Part shown: piece by piece, positions 39,350 through 53,261 of the stretch
Layout: each line of letters begins with the position of its first letter
Position numbering within the stretch: the stretch's first letter is position 1
Assembly: GCF_964355755.1 (NCBI RefSeq)
Contig: NC_092676.1
Location: forward strand, 11,884,288-11,948,287
Length of the DNA stretch: 64,000 bases
Direction: 5' to 3'
Source: Antedon mediterranea
Taxonomy: Eukaryota > Echinodermata > Crinoidea > Comatulida > Antedonidae
Made by a program: the position numbers and the translations under genes
The notes under the pieces: model-generated
Database searches by the model: none
What the model was told of the DNA's origin: nothing
What the model saw: the letters and a program-made list of their open reading frames with translations, nothing else

Positions 39350-42300
39350 CTCTCTCTCGCTGATCTATCTCTCTCTCTCTCGCTGATCTATCTTTCTCTC
39401 GCTGATCTATCTCTCTCTCTCGCTGATCTATCTCTCTCTCGCTGATCTATCTCCCTCTCGCTGATCTAACTCTCTCTCGCTGATCTATCTCTCTCTCCCC
39501 GATGTATCTCTCTCTCTCTCGCTGATCTATCTCCCTCTCGCTGATCTATCTCCCTCTCGCTGATCTATCTCCCTCTCGCTGAACTATTTATCGCTCGCTG
39601 ATCTATCTCTCGCTGGCTGATCTATCTCTCTCTCGCTGATCTATCTCTCTCTTGCTGATCTATCTATCTCTCTCGGTGATCTATCTCTCTCGCTGATCTA
39701 TCTCTCTCTCGCTTATCTATCTCTCTCTCTCGCTGATCTATCTCTCTCTCTCTCGCTGATCTATCTCTCTCTCGCTGATCTATCTCTCTCTCGCTGATCT
39801 ATCTCTCTCTCGCTGATCTATCTCTCTCGCTGATCCATCTCTCTCTCGCTTATCCATCTCTCTCTCGCTAATCCATCTCTCTCTCGCTGATCCATCTCTC
39901 TCTTTCGCTGATCCATCTCTCTCTCGCTGATCCATCTCTCTCTCGCTGATCCATCTCTCTCTCGCTTATCCATATCTCTCTCGCTGATCTATCTCTCTCT
40001 CGCTGATCTATCTCTCTCTCGCTAATCTATCTCTCTCGCTGATCTATCTCTCTCTCGTTGATCTATCGCTCTCTCGCTGATCTATCTCTCTCTCGCTGAT
40101 CTATCTCTCTCTCGCTGATCTATCTCTCTCTCGCTGATGTATCTCTCTCTCTCGCTGATCTATCTCCCTCTCGCTTATCTATCTCCCTCTCGCTGATCTA
40201 TCTCCCTCTCGCTGATCTATTTCTCGCTCGCTGATCTATCTCTCTCTCGCTGATCTATCTCTCTCTCGCTGATCTACCTCTCTCTCTCGCTGATCTATCT
40301 CTCTCTCGCTGATCTATCTCTCTCTCGCTGATATATCTTTCTCTCGCTGATCTATCTCTCTCTCGCTTATCTATCTCTCACTCTCTCGCTGATCTATCTC
40401 TCTCTCGCTGATGTATCTCTCTCTCTCGCTGATGTATCTCTCCCTCGCTGATGTATCTCTCTCTCGCTGATGTATCTCTCTCTCGCTGATGTATCTCTCT
40501 CTCGCTGAACTATCCCCCTCTCGCTGATCTATCTCTCTCTCTCGATGATCTATCTCTCTCTCGCTGATCTATCTCTCTCTCGCTGATCTATCTCTCTCTG
40601 TCGCTGATCTATCTCTCTCTCTCCCGCTGATGTATCTCTCTCTCGCTGATCTATCTCTCTCTCTCGATGATCTATCTCTCTCTCTCGCTGATCTATCTCT
40701 CTCTCTCTCTCGCTGATCTATCTCTCTCTCTCTCTCTGTCTCGCTGATCTATTTCTCTCTGTCTAGCTGATCTATCTCTCTCTCGGTGATCTATCTCTCT
40801 CTCTCGCTGATCTATCTCTCTCTGTCGCTGATCTATCTCTTTCTCTCTCTCGCTGATGTATCTCTCTCTCGCTGATCTATCTCTCTCTCTCTCGCTGATG
40901 TATCTCTCTCTCGCTGATCTATCTCTCTCTCGCTGATCTATCTCTCTCTCGCTGATCTATCTCTCTCTCGCTGATCTATCCCCCTCTCGCTGATCTATCT
41001 CTCTCTCTCGCTGATCTATCTCTCTCTCTCTCGCTGATCTATCTCTCTCTCGCTGATCTATCTCTCTCTCGCTGATCTATCTCTCTCTCGCTGATCTATC
41101 TCCCTCTCGCTGATCTAACTCTCTCTCTCGCTGATCTATCTCTCTCTCCCCGATGTATCTCTCTCTCTCGCTGATCTATCTCCCTCTCGCTGATCTATCT
41201 CCCTCTCGCTGATCTATCTCCCTCTCGCTGAACTATTTATCGCTCGCTGATCTATCTCTCGCTCGCTGATCTATCTCTCTCTCGCTGATCTATCTCTCTC
41301 TTGCTGATCTATCTATCTCTCTCGGTGATCTATCTCTCTCGCTGATCTATCTCTCTCTCGCTTATCTATCTCTCTCTCTCGCTGATCTATCTCTCTCTCT
41401 CTCGCTGATCTATCTCTCTCTCGCTGATCTATCTCTCTCTCGCTGATCTATCTCTCTCTCGCTGATCTATCTCTCTCGCTGATCCATCTCTCTCTCGCTT
41501 ATCCATCTCTCTCTCGCTAATCCATCTCTCTCTCGCTGATCCATCTCTCTCTCTCGCTGATCCATCTCTCTCTCGCTGATCCATCTCTCTCTCGCTGATC
41601 CATCTCTCTCTCGCTTATCCATATCTCTCTCGCTGATCTATCTCTGTCTCGCTGATCTATCTCTCTCTCGCTAATCTATCTCTCTCGCTGATCTATCTCT
41701 CTCTCGTTGATCTATCGCTCTCTCGCTGATCTATCTCTCTCTCGCTGATCTATCTCTCTCTCGCTGATCTATCTCTCTCTCGCTGATGTATCTCTCTCTC
41801 TCGCTGATCTATCTCCCTCTCGCTTATCTATCTCCCTCTCGCTGATCTATCTCCCTCTCGCTGATCTATTTCTCGCTCGCTGATCTATCTCTCTCTCGCT
41901 GATCTATCTCTCTCTCGCTGATCTATCTCTCTCTCTCGCTGATCTATCTCTCTCTCGCTGATCTATCTCTCTCTCGCTGATATATCTTTCTCTCGCTGAT
42001 CTATCTCTCTCTCGCTTATCTATCTCTCACTCTCTCGCTGATCTATCTCTCTCTCGCTGATGTATCTCTCTCTCTCGCTGATGTATCTCTCTCTCGCTGA
42101 TGTATCTCTCTCTCTCGCTGATGTATCTCTCTCTCGCTGATGTATCTCTCTCTCGCTGAACTATCCCCCTCTCGCTGATCTATCTCTCTCTCTCGATGAT
42201 CTATCTCTCTCTCGCTGATCTATCTCTCTCTCGCTGATCTATCTCTCTCTGTCGCTGATCTATCTCTCTCTCTCTCGCTGATCTATCTCCCTCTCGCTGA

Positions 42301-43200
42301 TCTAACTCTCTCTCGCTGATCTATCTCTCTCTCCCCGATGTATCTCTCTCTCTCGCTGATCTATCTCCCTCTCGCTGATCTATCTCCCTCTCGCTGATCT
42401 ATCTCCCTCTCGCTGAACTATTTATCGCTCGCTGATCTATCTCTCGCTCGCTGATCTATCTCTCTCTCGCTGATCTATCTCTCTCTTGCTGATCTATCTA
42501 TCTCTCTCGGTGATCTATCTCTCTCGCTGATCTATCTCTCTCTCTCGCTTATCTATCTCTCTCTCTCGCTGATCTATCTCTCTCTCTCTCGCTGATCTAT
42601 CTCTCTCTCGCTGATCTATCTCTCTCTCGCTGATCTATCTCTCTCTCGCTGATCTATCTCTCTCGCTGATCCATCTCTCTCTCGCTTATCCATCTCTCTC
42701 TCGCTAATCCATCTCTCTCTCGCTGATCCATCTCTCTCTCTCGCTGATCCATCTCTCTCTCGCTGATCCATCTCTCTCTCGCTGATCCATCTCTCTCTCG
42801 CTTATCCATATCTCTCGCTGATCTATCTCTGTCTCGCTGATCTATCTCTCTCTCGCTAATCTATCTCTCTCGCTGATCTATCTCTCTCTCGTTGATCTAT
42901 CGCTCTCTCGCTGATCTATCTCTCTCTCGCTGATCTATCTCTCTCTCGCTGATCTATCTCTATCTCGCTGATGTATCTCTCTCTCTCGCTGATCTATCTC
43001 CCTCTCGCTTATCTATCTCCCTCTCGCTGATCTATCTCCCTCTCGCTGATCTATTTCTCGCTCGCTGATCTATCTCTCTCTCGCTGATCTATCTCTCTCT
43101 CGCTGATCTATCTCTCTCTCTCGCTGATCTATCTCTCTCTCGCTGATCTATCTCTCTCTCGCTGATATATCTTTCTCTCGCTGATCTATCTCTCTCTCGC
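39350..43200 (+). repeat. higher-order block in three tandem copies (spacing about 1.65 and 1.19 kb)
   Basis: The unique unit GAACTATTTATCGCTCG occurs at 39,581, 41,230 and 42,415. Each is followed by the same downstream series: CTTGCTGATC, CTCTCGGTGATC, a run of CTGATCCATC units, and CGCTTATCCATATC. The shorter second spacing shows that units were lost in one copy. Confidence 0.75.
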
Positions 43201-44164
43201 TTATCTATCTCTCACTCTCTCGCTGATCTATCTCTCTCTCGCTGATGTATCTCTCTCTCTCGCTGATGTATCTCTCTCTCGCTGATGTATCTCTCTCTCG
43301 CTGATGTATCTCTCTCTCGCTGATGTATCTCTCTCTCGCTGAACTATCCCCCTCTCGCTGATCTATCTCTCTCTCTCGATGATCTATCTCTCTCTCGCTG
43401 ATCTATCTCTCTCTCGCTGATCTATCTCTCTCTCTGTCGCTGATCTATCTCTCTCTCTCCCGCTGATGTATCTCTCTCTCGCTGATCTATCTCTCTCTCT
43501 CGATGATCTATCTCTCTCTCTCGCTGATCTATCTCTCTCTCGCTGATCTATCTCTCTCTGTCGCTGATCTATCTCTCTCTCTCCCGCTGATGTATCTCTC
43601 TCTCGCTGATCTATCTCTCTCTCGCTGATCTATCTCTCTCTCTCGCTGATGTATCTCTCTCTCGCTGATCTATCTCTCTCTCGCTGATCTATCTCTCTCT
43701 CGCTTATCTATCTCTCTCTCGCTGATCTATCTCTCTCTCGCTGATGTATCTCTCTCTCTCGCTGATGTATCTCTCTCTCTCGCTGATCTATCTCCCTCTC
43801 GCTGATCTATCTCCCTCTCGCTGATCTATCTCTCTCTCGCTGTTCTATCTCTCTCTCGCTGATGTATCTCTCTCTCGCTGAACTATCCCCCTCTCGCCGA
43901 TCTATTTCTCTCTCTCTCTCGATGATCTATCTCTCTCTCGCTGATCTATCTCTCTCTCGCTGATCTATCTCTCTTTCGCTGATCTATCTCTCTCTCGCTG
44001 ATCTATCTCTCTCTCTCGCTGATCTATCTCTCTCTCGCTGATCTATCTCTCTCTCGCTGATATATCTTTCTCTCGCTGATCTATCTCTCTCTCGCTTATC
44101 TATCTCTCTCTCTCTCTCTCGCTGATCTATCTCTCTCTCTCTCGCTGATCTATCTCTCTCTCGC

Positions 44165-47100
44165 TGATGTATCTCTCTCTCGCTGATGTATCTCTCTCTC
44201 GCTGATGAATCTCTCTCTCGCTGATCTATCTCTCTCTCGCTGATCTATCTCTGTCTCGCTGATCTATCTCTCTGTCTCGCTGATGTATCTTTCTTTCTCG
44301 CTGATCTATCTCTCTGTCTCGCTGATGTATCTCTCTCTCTCGCTGATCTATCTCTCTCTCTCTCGCTGATGTATCTATCTCTGTCTCGCTGATCTATCTC
44401 TTTCTCGCTGATCTATCTCTCTCTCTCTCGCGCTGATGTATCTCTGTCTCTCGCTGATCTATCTCTGTCTCTCGCTGATCTATCTCACTCTCGCCGATCT
44501 ATCTCTCTCTCTCTCGCCGATCTATCTCTGTCTCGCTGATCTATCTCTCTGTCTCGCTGATGTATCTCTCTCTCTCTCTCGCTTATCTATCTCTCTCTCG
44601 CTGACGTATCTCTATATCTCGCTGATGTATCTCTATCTCGATGATCTATCTCCCTCTCGCTGATCTATCTCCCTCTCGCTGATCTATCTCCCTCTCGCTG
44701 ATCTATTTCTCGCTCGCTGATCTATCTCTCGCTCGCTGATCTATATCTCTCTCGCTGATCTATCTCTCTCTCGCTGATCTATCTCTCTCTCGCTGATCTA
44801 TCTCTCTCTCGCTGATCTATCTCTCTCTCGCTGATCTATCTCTCTCTCGCTGATCTATCTCTCTCTCGCTGATCTATCTCTCTCTCTCTCGCTGATCTAT
44901 CTCTCTCTCGCTGATGTATCTCTCTCTCGCTGATGTATCTCTCTCTCGCTGATGTATCTCTCTCTCGCTGATGTATCTCTCTCTCGCTGAACTATCCCCC
45001 TCTCGCTGATCTATCTCTCTCTCTCGATGATCTATCTCTCTCTCGCTGATCTATCTCTCTCTCGCTGATCTATCTCTCTCTGTCGCTGATCTATCTCTCT
45101 CTCTCCCGCTGATGTATCTCTCTCTCGCTGATCTATATCTCTCTCGCTGATCTATCTCTCTCTCTCGCTGATGTATCTCTCTCTCGCTGATCTATCTCTC
45201 TCTCGCTGATCTATCTCTCTCTCGCTGATCTATCTCTCTCTCGCTGATCTATCTCTCTCTCTCGCTGATCTATCTCTCTCTCGCTGATCTATCTCTCTCT
45301 CGCTGATCTATCTCTCTCTCGCTGATCTATCTCTCTCTCGCTGATCTATCTCCCTCTCGCTGATCTATCTCTCTCTCGCTGATGTATCTCTCTCTCTCGC
45401 TGATGTATCTCTCTCTCTCGCTGATCTATCTCCCTCTCGCTGATCTATCTCCCTCTCGCTGATCTATCTCTCTCTCGCTGATCTATCTCTCTCTCGCTGA
45501 TGTATCTCTCTCTCGCTGAACTATCCCCCTCTCGCCGATCTATCTCTCTCTCTCTCGATGATCTATCTCTCTCTCGCTGATCTATCTTTCTCTCGCTGAT
45601 CTATCTCTCTCTCGCTGATCTATCTCTCTCTCGCCGATCTATTTCTCTCTCTCTCTCGATGATCTCACTCTCTCTCGCTGATCTATCTCTCTCTCGCTGA
45701 TCTATCTCTCTCTCGCTGATCTATCTCTCTCTCGCTGATCTATCTCTCTCTCTCGCTGATCTATCTCTCTCTCGCTGATCTATCTCTCTCTCGCTGATAT
45801 ATCTTTCTCTCGCTGATCTATCTCTCTCTCGCTTATCTATCTCTCTCTCTCTCTCGCTGATCTATCTCTCTCTCGCTGATGTATCTCTCTCTCTCGCTGA
45901 TGTATCTCTCTCTCGCTGATGTATCTCTCTCTCGCTGATGAATCTCTCTCTCGCTGATCTATCTCTCTCTCGCTGATCTATCTCTGTCTCGCTGATCTAT
46001 CTCTCTGTCTCGCTGATGTATCTCTCTTTCTCGCTGATCTATCTCTCTGTCTCGCTGATGTATCTCTCTCTCTCGCTGATCTATCTCTCTCTCTCTCGCT
46101 GAAGTATCTATCTCTGTCTCGCTGATCTATCTCTTTCTCGCTGATCTATCTCTCTCTCTCGCGCTGATGTATCTCTGTCTCTCGCTGATCTATCTCTGTC
46201 TCTCGCTAATCTATCTCACTCTCGCCGATCTATCTCTCTCTCTCTCGCCGATCTATCTCTGTCTCGCTGATCTATCTCTCTGTCTCGCTGATGTATCTCT
46301 CTCTCTCTCTCGTTTATCTATCTCTCTCTCGCTGACGTATCTCTATATCTCGCTGATGTATCTCTATCTCGATGATCTATCTCCCTCTCGCTGATCTATC
46401 TCCCTCTCGCTGATCTATCTCCCTCTCGCTGATCTATTTCTCGCTCGCTGATCTATCTCTCGCTCGCTGATCTATCTCTCTCTCGCTGATCTATCTCTCT
46501 CTCGCTGATCTATCTCTCTCTCGCTGATCTATCTCTCTCTCGCTGATCTATCTCTCTCTCGCTGATCTATCTCTCTCTCGCTGATCTATCTCTCTCTCTC
46601 GCTGATCTATCTCTCTCTCTCTCGCTGATCTATCTCTCTCTCGCTGATATATCTCTCTCTCGCTGATGTATCTCTCTCTCGCTGATGTATCTCTCTCTCG
46701 CTGATGTATCTCTCTCTCGCTGAACTATCCCCCTCTCGCTGATCTATCTCTCTCTCTCGATGATCTATCTCTCTCTCGCTGATCTATCTCTCTCTCGCTG
46801 ATCTATCTCTCTCTGTCGCTGATCTATCTCTCTCTCTCCCGCTGATGTATCTCTCTCTCGCTGATCTATATCTCTCTCGCTGATCTATCTCTCTCTCTCG
46901 CTGATGTATCTCTCTCTCTCGCTGATCTATCTCTCTCTCGCTGATCTATCTCTCTCTCGCTGATCTATCTCTCTCTCGCTGATCTATCTCTCTCTCGCTG
47001 ATCTATCTCTCTCTCTCGCTGATCTATCTCTCTCTCGCTGATCTATCTCTCTCTCGCTGATCTATCTCTCTCTCGCTGATCTATCTCTCTCTCGCTGATC

Positions 47101-50030
47101 TATCTCCCTCTCGCTGATCTATCTCTCTCTCGCTGATGTATCTCTCTCTCTCGCTGATGTATCTCTCTTTCTCGCTGATCTATCTCCCTCTCGCTGATCT
47201 ATCTCCCTCTCGCTGATCTATCTCTCTCTCGCTGATCTATCTCTCTCTCGCTGATGTATCTCTCTCTCGCTGAACTATCCCCCTCTCGCCGATCTATCTC
47301 TCTCTCTCTCTCTCGATGATCTATCTCTCTCTCGCTGATCTATCTCTCTCTCGCTGATCTATCTCTCTCTCGCTGATCTATCTCTCTCGCTGATCTATCT
47401 CTCTCTCTCGCTGGTCTATCTCTCTCTCGCTGATCTATCTCTCTCTCACTGATATATCTTTCTCTCGCTGATCTATCTCTCTCTCGCTTATCTATCTCTC
47501 ACTCTCTCGCTGATCTATCTCTCTCTCGCTGATGTATCTCTCTCTCTCGCTGATGTATCTCTCTCTCGCTGATGTATCTCTCTCTCGCTGATGAATCTCT
47601 CTCTCGCTGATCTATCTCTTTCTCGTTGATCTATCTCTGTCTCGCTGATCTATCTCTCTGTCTCGCTGATGTATCTCTCTTTCTCGCTGATCTATCTCTC
47701 TGTCTCGCTGATGTATCTCTCTCTCTCTCGCTGATCTATCTCTCTCTCTCGCTTATGTATCTATCTCTGTCTCGCTGATCTATCTCTTTCTCGCTGATCT
47801 ATCTCTCTCTCTCGCGCTGATGTATCTCTGTCTCTCGCTGATCTATCTCTGTCTCTCGCTGATCTATCTCACTCTCGCCGATCTATCTCCCTCTCGCTGA
47901 TCTATCTCTCTCTCGCTGATGTATCTCTCTCTCTCGCTGATCTATCTCCCTCTCGCTGATCTATCTCCCTCTCGCTGATCTATCTCTCTCTCGCTGATCT
48001 ATCTCTCTCTCGCTGATGTATCTCTCTCTCGCTGAACTATCCCCCTCTCGCCGATCTATCTCTCTCTCTCTCTCGATGATCTATCTCTCTCTTGCTGATC
48101 TATCTCTCTCTCGCTGATCTATCTCTCTCTCGCTGATCTATCTCTCTCTCGCTGATCTATCTCTCTCTCTCGCTGATCTATCTCTCTCTCGCTGATCTAT
48201 CTCTCTCTCGCTGATATATCTTTCTCTCGCTGATCTATCTCTCTCTCGCTTATCTATCTCTCTCTCTCTCGCTGATCTATCTCTCTCTCGCTGATCTATC
48301 TCTCTCTCGCTGATCTATCTCCCTCTCGCTGATCTATCTCTCTCTCGCTGATGTATCTCTCTCTCTCGCTGATGTATCTCTCTTTCTCGCTGATCTATCT
48401 CCCTCTCGCTGATCTATCTCCCTCTCGCTGATCTATCTCTCTCTCGCTGATCTATCTCTCTCTCGCTGATGTATCTCTCTCTCGCTGAACTATCCCCCTC
48501 TCGCCGATCTATCTCTCTCTCTCTCTCTCTCTCTCGATGATCTATCTCTCTCTCGCTGATCTATCTCTCTCTCGCTGATCTATCTCTCTCGCTGATCTAT
48601 CTCTTTCTCTCGCTGGTCTATCTCTCTCTCGCTGATCTATCTCTCTCTCACTGATATATCTTTCTCTCGCTGATCTATCTCTCTCTCGCTTATCTATCTC
48701 TCACTCTCTCGCTGATCTATCTCTCTCTCGCTGATGTATCTCTCTCTCTCGCTGATGTATCTCTCTCTCGCTGATGTATCTCTCTCTCGCTGATGAATCT
48801 CTCTCTCGCTGATCTATCTCTTTCTCGTTGATCTATCTCTGTCTCGCTGATCTATCTCTCTGTCTCGCTGATGTATCTCTCTTTCTCGCTGATCTATCTC
48901 TCTGTCTCGCTGATGTATCTCTCTCTCTCTCGCTGATCTATCTCTCTCTCTCGCTTATGTATCTATCTCTGTCTCGCTGATCTATCTCTTTCTCGCTGAT
49001 CTATCTCTCTCTCTCGCGCTGATGTATCTCTGTCTCTCGCTGATCTATCTCTGTCTCTCGCTGATCTATCTCACTCTCGCCGATCTATCTCCCTCTCGCT
49101 GATCTATCTCTCTCTCGCTGATGTATCTCTCTCTCTCGCTGATCTATCTCCCTCTCGCTGATCTATCTCCCTCTCGCTGATCTATCTCTCTCTCGCTGAT
49201 CTATCTCTCTCTCGCTGATGTATCTCTCTCTCGCTGAACTATCCCCCTCTCGCCGATCTATCTCTCTCTCTCTCTCGATGATCTATCTCTCTCTTGCTGA
49301 TCTATCTCTCTCTCGCTGATCTATCTCTCTCTCGCTGATCTATCTCTCTCTCGCTGATCTATCTCTCTCTCTCGCTGATCTATCTCTCTCTCGCTGATCT
49401 ATCTCTCTCTCGCTGATATATCTTTCTCTCGCTGATCTATCTCTCTCTCGCTTATCTATCTCTCTCTCTCTCGCTGATCTATCTCTCTCTCGCTGATGTA
49501 TCTCTCTCTCTCGCTGATGTATCTCTCTCTCGCTGATGTATCTCTCTCTCGCTGATGAATCTCTCTCTCGCTGATCTATCTCTCTCTCGCTGATCTATCT
49601 CTGTCTCGCTGATCTATCTCTCTGTCTCGCTGATGTATCTCTCTTTCTCGCTGATCTATCTCTCTGTCTCGCTGATGTATCTCTCTCTCTCGCTGATCTA
49701 TCTCTCTCTCTCGCTGATGTATCTATCTCTGTCTCGCTGATCTATCTCTTTCTCGCTGATCTATCTCTCTCTCTCGCGCTGATGTATCTCTGTCTCTCGC
49801 TGATCTATCTCTGTCTCTCGCTGATCTATCTCACTCTCGCCGATCTATCTCTCTCTCTCTCGCCGATCTATCTCTGTCTCGCTGATCTATCTCTCTGTCT
49901 CGCTGATGTATCTCTCTCTCTCTCTCGCTTATATATCTCTCTCTCGCTGACGTATCTCTATCTCTCGCTGATGTATCTCTATCTCGATGATCTATCTCCC
50001 TCTCGCTGATCTATCTCTCTCACTGATCTA
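44165..50030 (+). repeat. higher-order block in about five tandem copies (spacing 1731, 1653, 1202, 760 bp)
   Basis: The marker CGCTGATGTATCTCTGTCTC, preceded by an extra GC, occurs at 44,431, 46,162, 47,815, 49,017 and 49,777. Between markers the same ordered variants recur, such as GATGAATC, CTATCTCTGTCTCG and CTATCCCCCTCTCGCC. The copies centred near 47.9 and 49.1 kb share CGCTGGTC and CTTTCTCGTTGATC units and look most recently duplicated. Confidence 0.7.
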
Positions 50031-53000
50031 TCTCTCTCTCGCTGATCTATCTCTCTCTCTCGCTGATCAATCACTCTCTCGCTGATGTATCTCTCTCTCG
50101 CTGACCTATCTCTCTCTCGCTGATCTATCTCTCTGTCTCGCTGATGTATCTCTCTCTCTCGCTGATCTATCTCTCTCTCCCCGATCTATCTCTCTCTCTC
50201 GCTGATCTATCTCTCTCTCTCTAGCTGATCTATCTCTCTCTCTCGCTGATGTATCTCTCTCTCTCTCGCTGATGTATGTCTCTCTCGCTGATGTATCTCT
50301 CTCTCTCTCTCGCTGATCTATCTCTCTCTCGCTGATCTATCTCTCTCTTGCTGATCTATCTCTCTCTCGCTGATCTATCTATCTCTCGCTGATCTATCTC
50401 TCTCTCTCGCTGATCTATCTCTCTCTCTCTCTCGCTGATATATCTCTCTCTCTCGCTGATGTATCTCTCTCTCGCGCTGATGTATCTCTCTCTCGCTGAT
50501 ATATCTCTCTCTCGCTGATCTATCTCTCTCTCTCGCTGATCTATCTCTCTCTCGCTGATCTATATCTCTCTCGCTGATCTATCTCTCTCTCGCTGATCTA
50601 TCTCTCTCTCGCTGATCTATCTCTGTCTCGCTGATCTATCTCTCTGTCTCGCTGATGTATCTCTCTCTCGCTGATCTATCTCTCTGTCTCGCTGATGTAT
50701 CTATCTCTGTCTCGCTGATCTATCTCTTTCTCGCTGTTCTATCTCTCTCTCTCGCTGATATATCTCTGTCTCTCGCTGATCTATCTCTGTCTCTCGCTGA
50801 TGTATCTCTCTCTCTCGCTGATCTATCTCCCTCTCGCTGATCTATCTCCCTCTCGCTGATCTATCTCCCTCTCGCTGATCTATTTCTCGCTCGCTGATCT
50901 ATCTCTCGCTCGCTGATCTATCTCTCTCTCGCTGATCTATCTCTCTCTCGCTGATCTATCTCTCTCTCGCTGATCTATCTCTCTCTCGCTGATCTATCTC
51001 TCTCTCGCTGATCTATCTCTCTCTCGCTGATCTATCTCTCTCTCGCTGATCTATCTCTCTCTCTCGCTGATCTATCTCTCTCTCGCTGATCTATCTCTCT
51101 CTCGCTGATCTATCTCTCTCTCGCTGATCTATCTTTCTCTCGCTGATGTATCTCTCTCTCGCTGATCTATCTCTCTCTCTCTCGCTGATTTATCTCTCTC
51201 TCGCTGATGTATCTCTCTCTCTCGCTGATGTATCTCTCTCTCGCTGATGTATCTCTCTCTCTCGCTGATGAATCTCTCTCTCGCTGATCTATCTCTCTCT
51301 CGCTGATCTATCTCTGTCTCGCTGATGTATCTCTCTTTCTCGCTGATCTATCTCTCTGTCTCGCTGATGTATCTCTCTCTCTCGCTGATGTATCTCTATC
51401 TCTCGCTGATGTATCTCTGTCTCTCGCTGATCTATCTCTGTCTCTCGCTGATCTATCTCACTCTTGCCGATCTATCTCTCTCTCTCTCGCTGATTTATCT
51501 CTGTCTCGCTGATCTATCTCTCTGTCTCGCTGATGTATCTCTCTCTATCTCTCGCTGATGTATCTCTATCTCGATGATCTATCTCCCTCTCGCTGATCTA
51601 TCTCTCTCTCACTGATCTATCTCTCTCTCTCGCTGATCTATCTCTCTCTCTCGCTGATGTATCTCTCTCTCGCTGACCTATCTCTCTCTCTCGCTGATCT
51701 CGCTGATGTATCTATCTCTGTCTCGCTGATCTATCTCTTTCTCGCTGATCTATCTCTCTCTCTCGCGCTGATGTATCTCTGTTTCTCGCTGATCTATCTC
51801 TGTCTCTCGCTGATCTATCTCACTCTCGCCGATCTATCTCTCTCTCTCTTGCTGATCTATCTCTGTCTCGCTGATCTATCTCTCTGTCTCGCTGATGTAT
51901 CTCTCTCTCTCTCACTTATCTATCTCTCTCTCGCTGACGTATCTCTATCCCTCGCTGATGTATCTCTATCTCGATGATCTATCTCCTTCTCGCTGATCTA
52001 TCTCTCTCTCACTGATCTATCTCTCTCTCGCTGATCTATCTCTCTCTCGCTGATCTATCGCTCTCTCGCTGATGTATCTCTCTCTCGGTGACCTATCTCT
52101 CTCTCGCTGATCTATCTCTCTGTCTCGCTGATGTATCTCTCTCTCTCTCGCTGATCTATCTCTCTGTCGCTGATGTATCTCTCTCTCTCGCTGATCTATC
52201 TCCCTCTCGCTGATCTGTCTCCCTCTCGCTGATCTATCTCCCTCTCGCTGATCTATTTCTCGCTCGCTGATCTATCTCTCGCTCGCTGATCTATCTCTCT
52301 CTCGCTGATCTATCTCTCTCTCGCTGATTTATCTCTCTCTCGCTGATCTATCTCTCTCTCGCTGATCTATCTCTCTCTCGCTGATCTATCTCTCTCTCGC
52401 TGATCTATCTCTCTCTCTCGCTGATCTATCTCTCTCTCTCTCGCTGATCTATCTCTCTCTCGCTGATGTATCTCTCTCTCTCGCTGATGTATCTCTCTCT
52501 CGCTGATGTATCTCTCTCTCGCTGATGTATCTCTCTCTCGCTGAACTATCCCCCTCTCGCTGATCTATCTCTCTCTCTCTCGATGATCTATCTCTCTCTC
52601 GCTGATCTATCTCTCTCTCGCTGATCTATCTCTCTCTGTCGCTGATCTATCTCTCTCTCTCCCGCTGATGTATCTCTCTCTCGCTGATCTATCTCTCTCT
52701 CGCTGATCTATCTCTCTCTCTCGCTGATGTATCTCTCTCTCGCTGATCTATCTCTCTCTCGCTGATCTATCTCTCTCTCGCTGATCTATCTCTCTCTCGC
52801 TGATCTATCTCTCTCTCGCTGATCTATCTCTCTCTCTCGCTGATCTATCTCTCTCTCGCTGATCTATCTCTCTCTCGCTGATCTATCTCTCTCTCGCTGA
52901 TCTATCTCTCTCTCGCTGATCTATCTCCCTCTCGCTGATCTATCTCTCTCTCGCTGATGTATCTCTCTCTCGCTGATGTATCTCTCTCTCTCGCTGATCT

Positions 53001-53261
53001 ATCTCCCTCTCGCTGATCAATCTCCCTCTCGCTGATCTATCTCTCTCTCGCTGATCTATCTCTCTCTCGCTGATGTATCTCTCTCTCGCTGAACTATCCC
53101 CCTCTCGCCGATCTATCTCTCTCTCTCTCTCGATGATCTATCTCTCTCTCGCTGATCTATCTCTCTCTCGCTGATCTATCTCTCTCTCGCTGATCTATCT
53201 CTCTCTCGCTGATCTATCTCTCTCTCGCTGATCTATCTCTCTCTCGCTGATCTATCTCTCT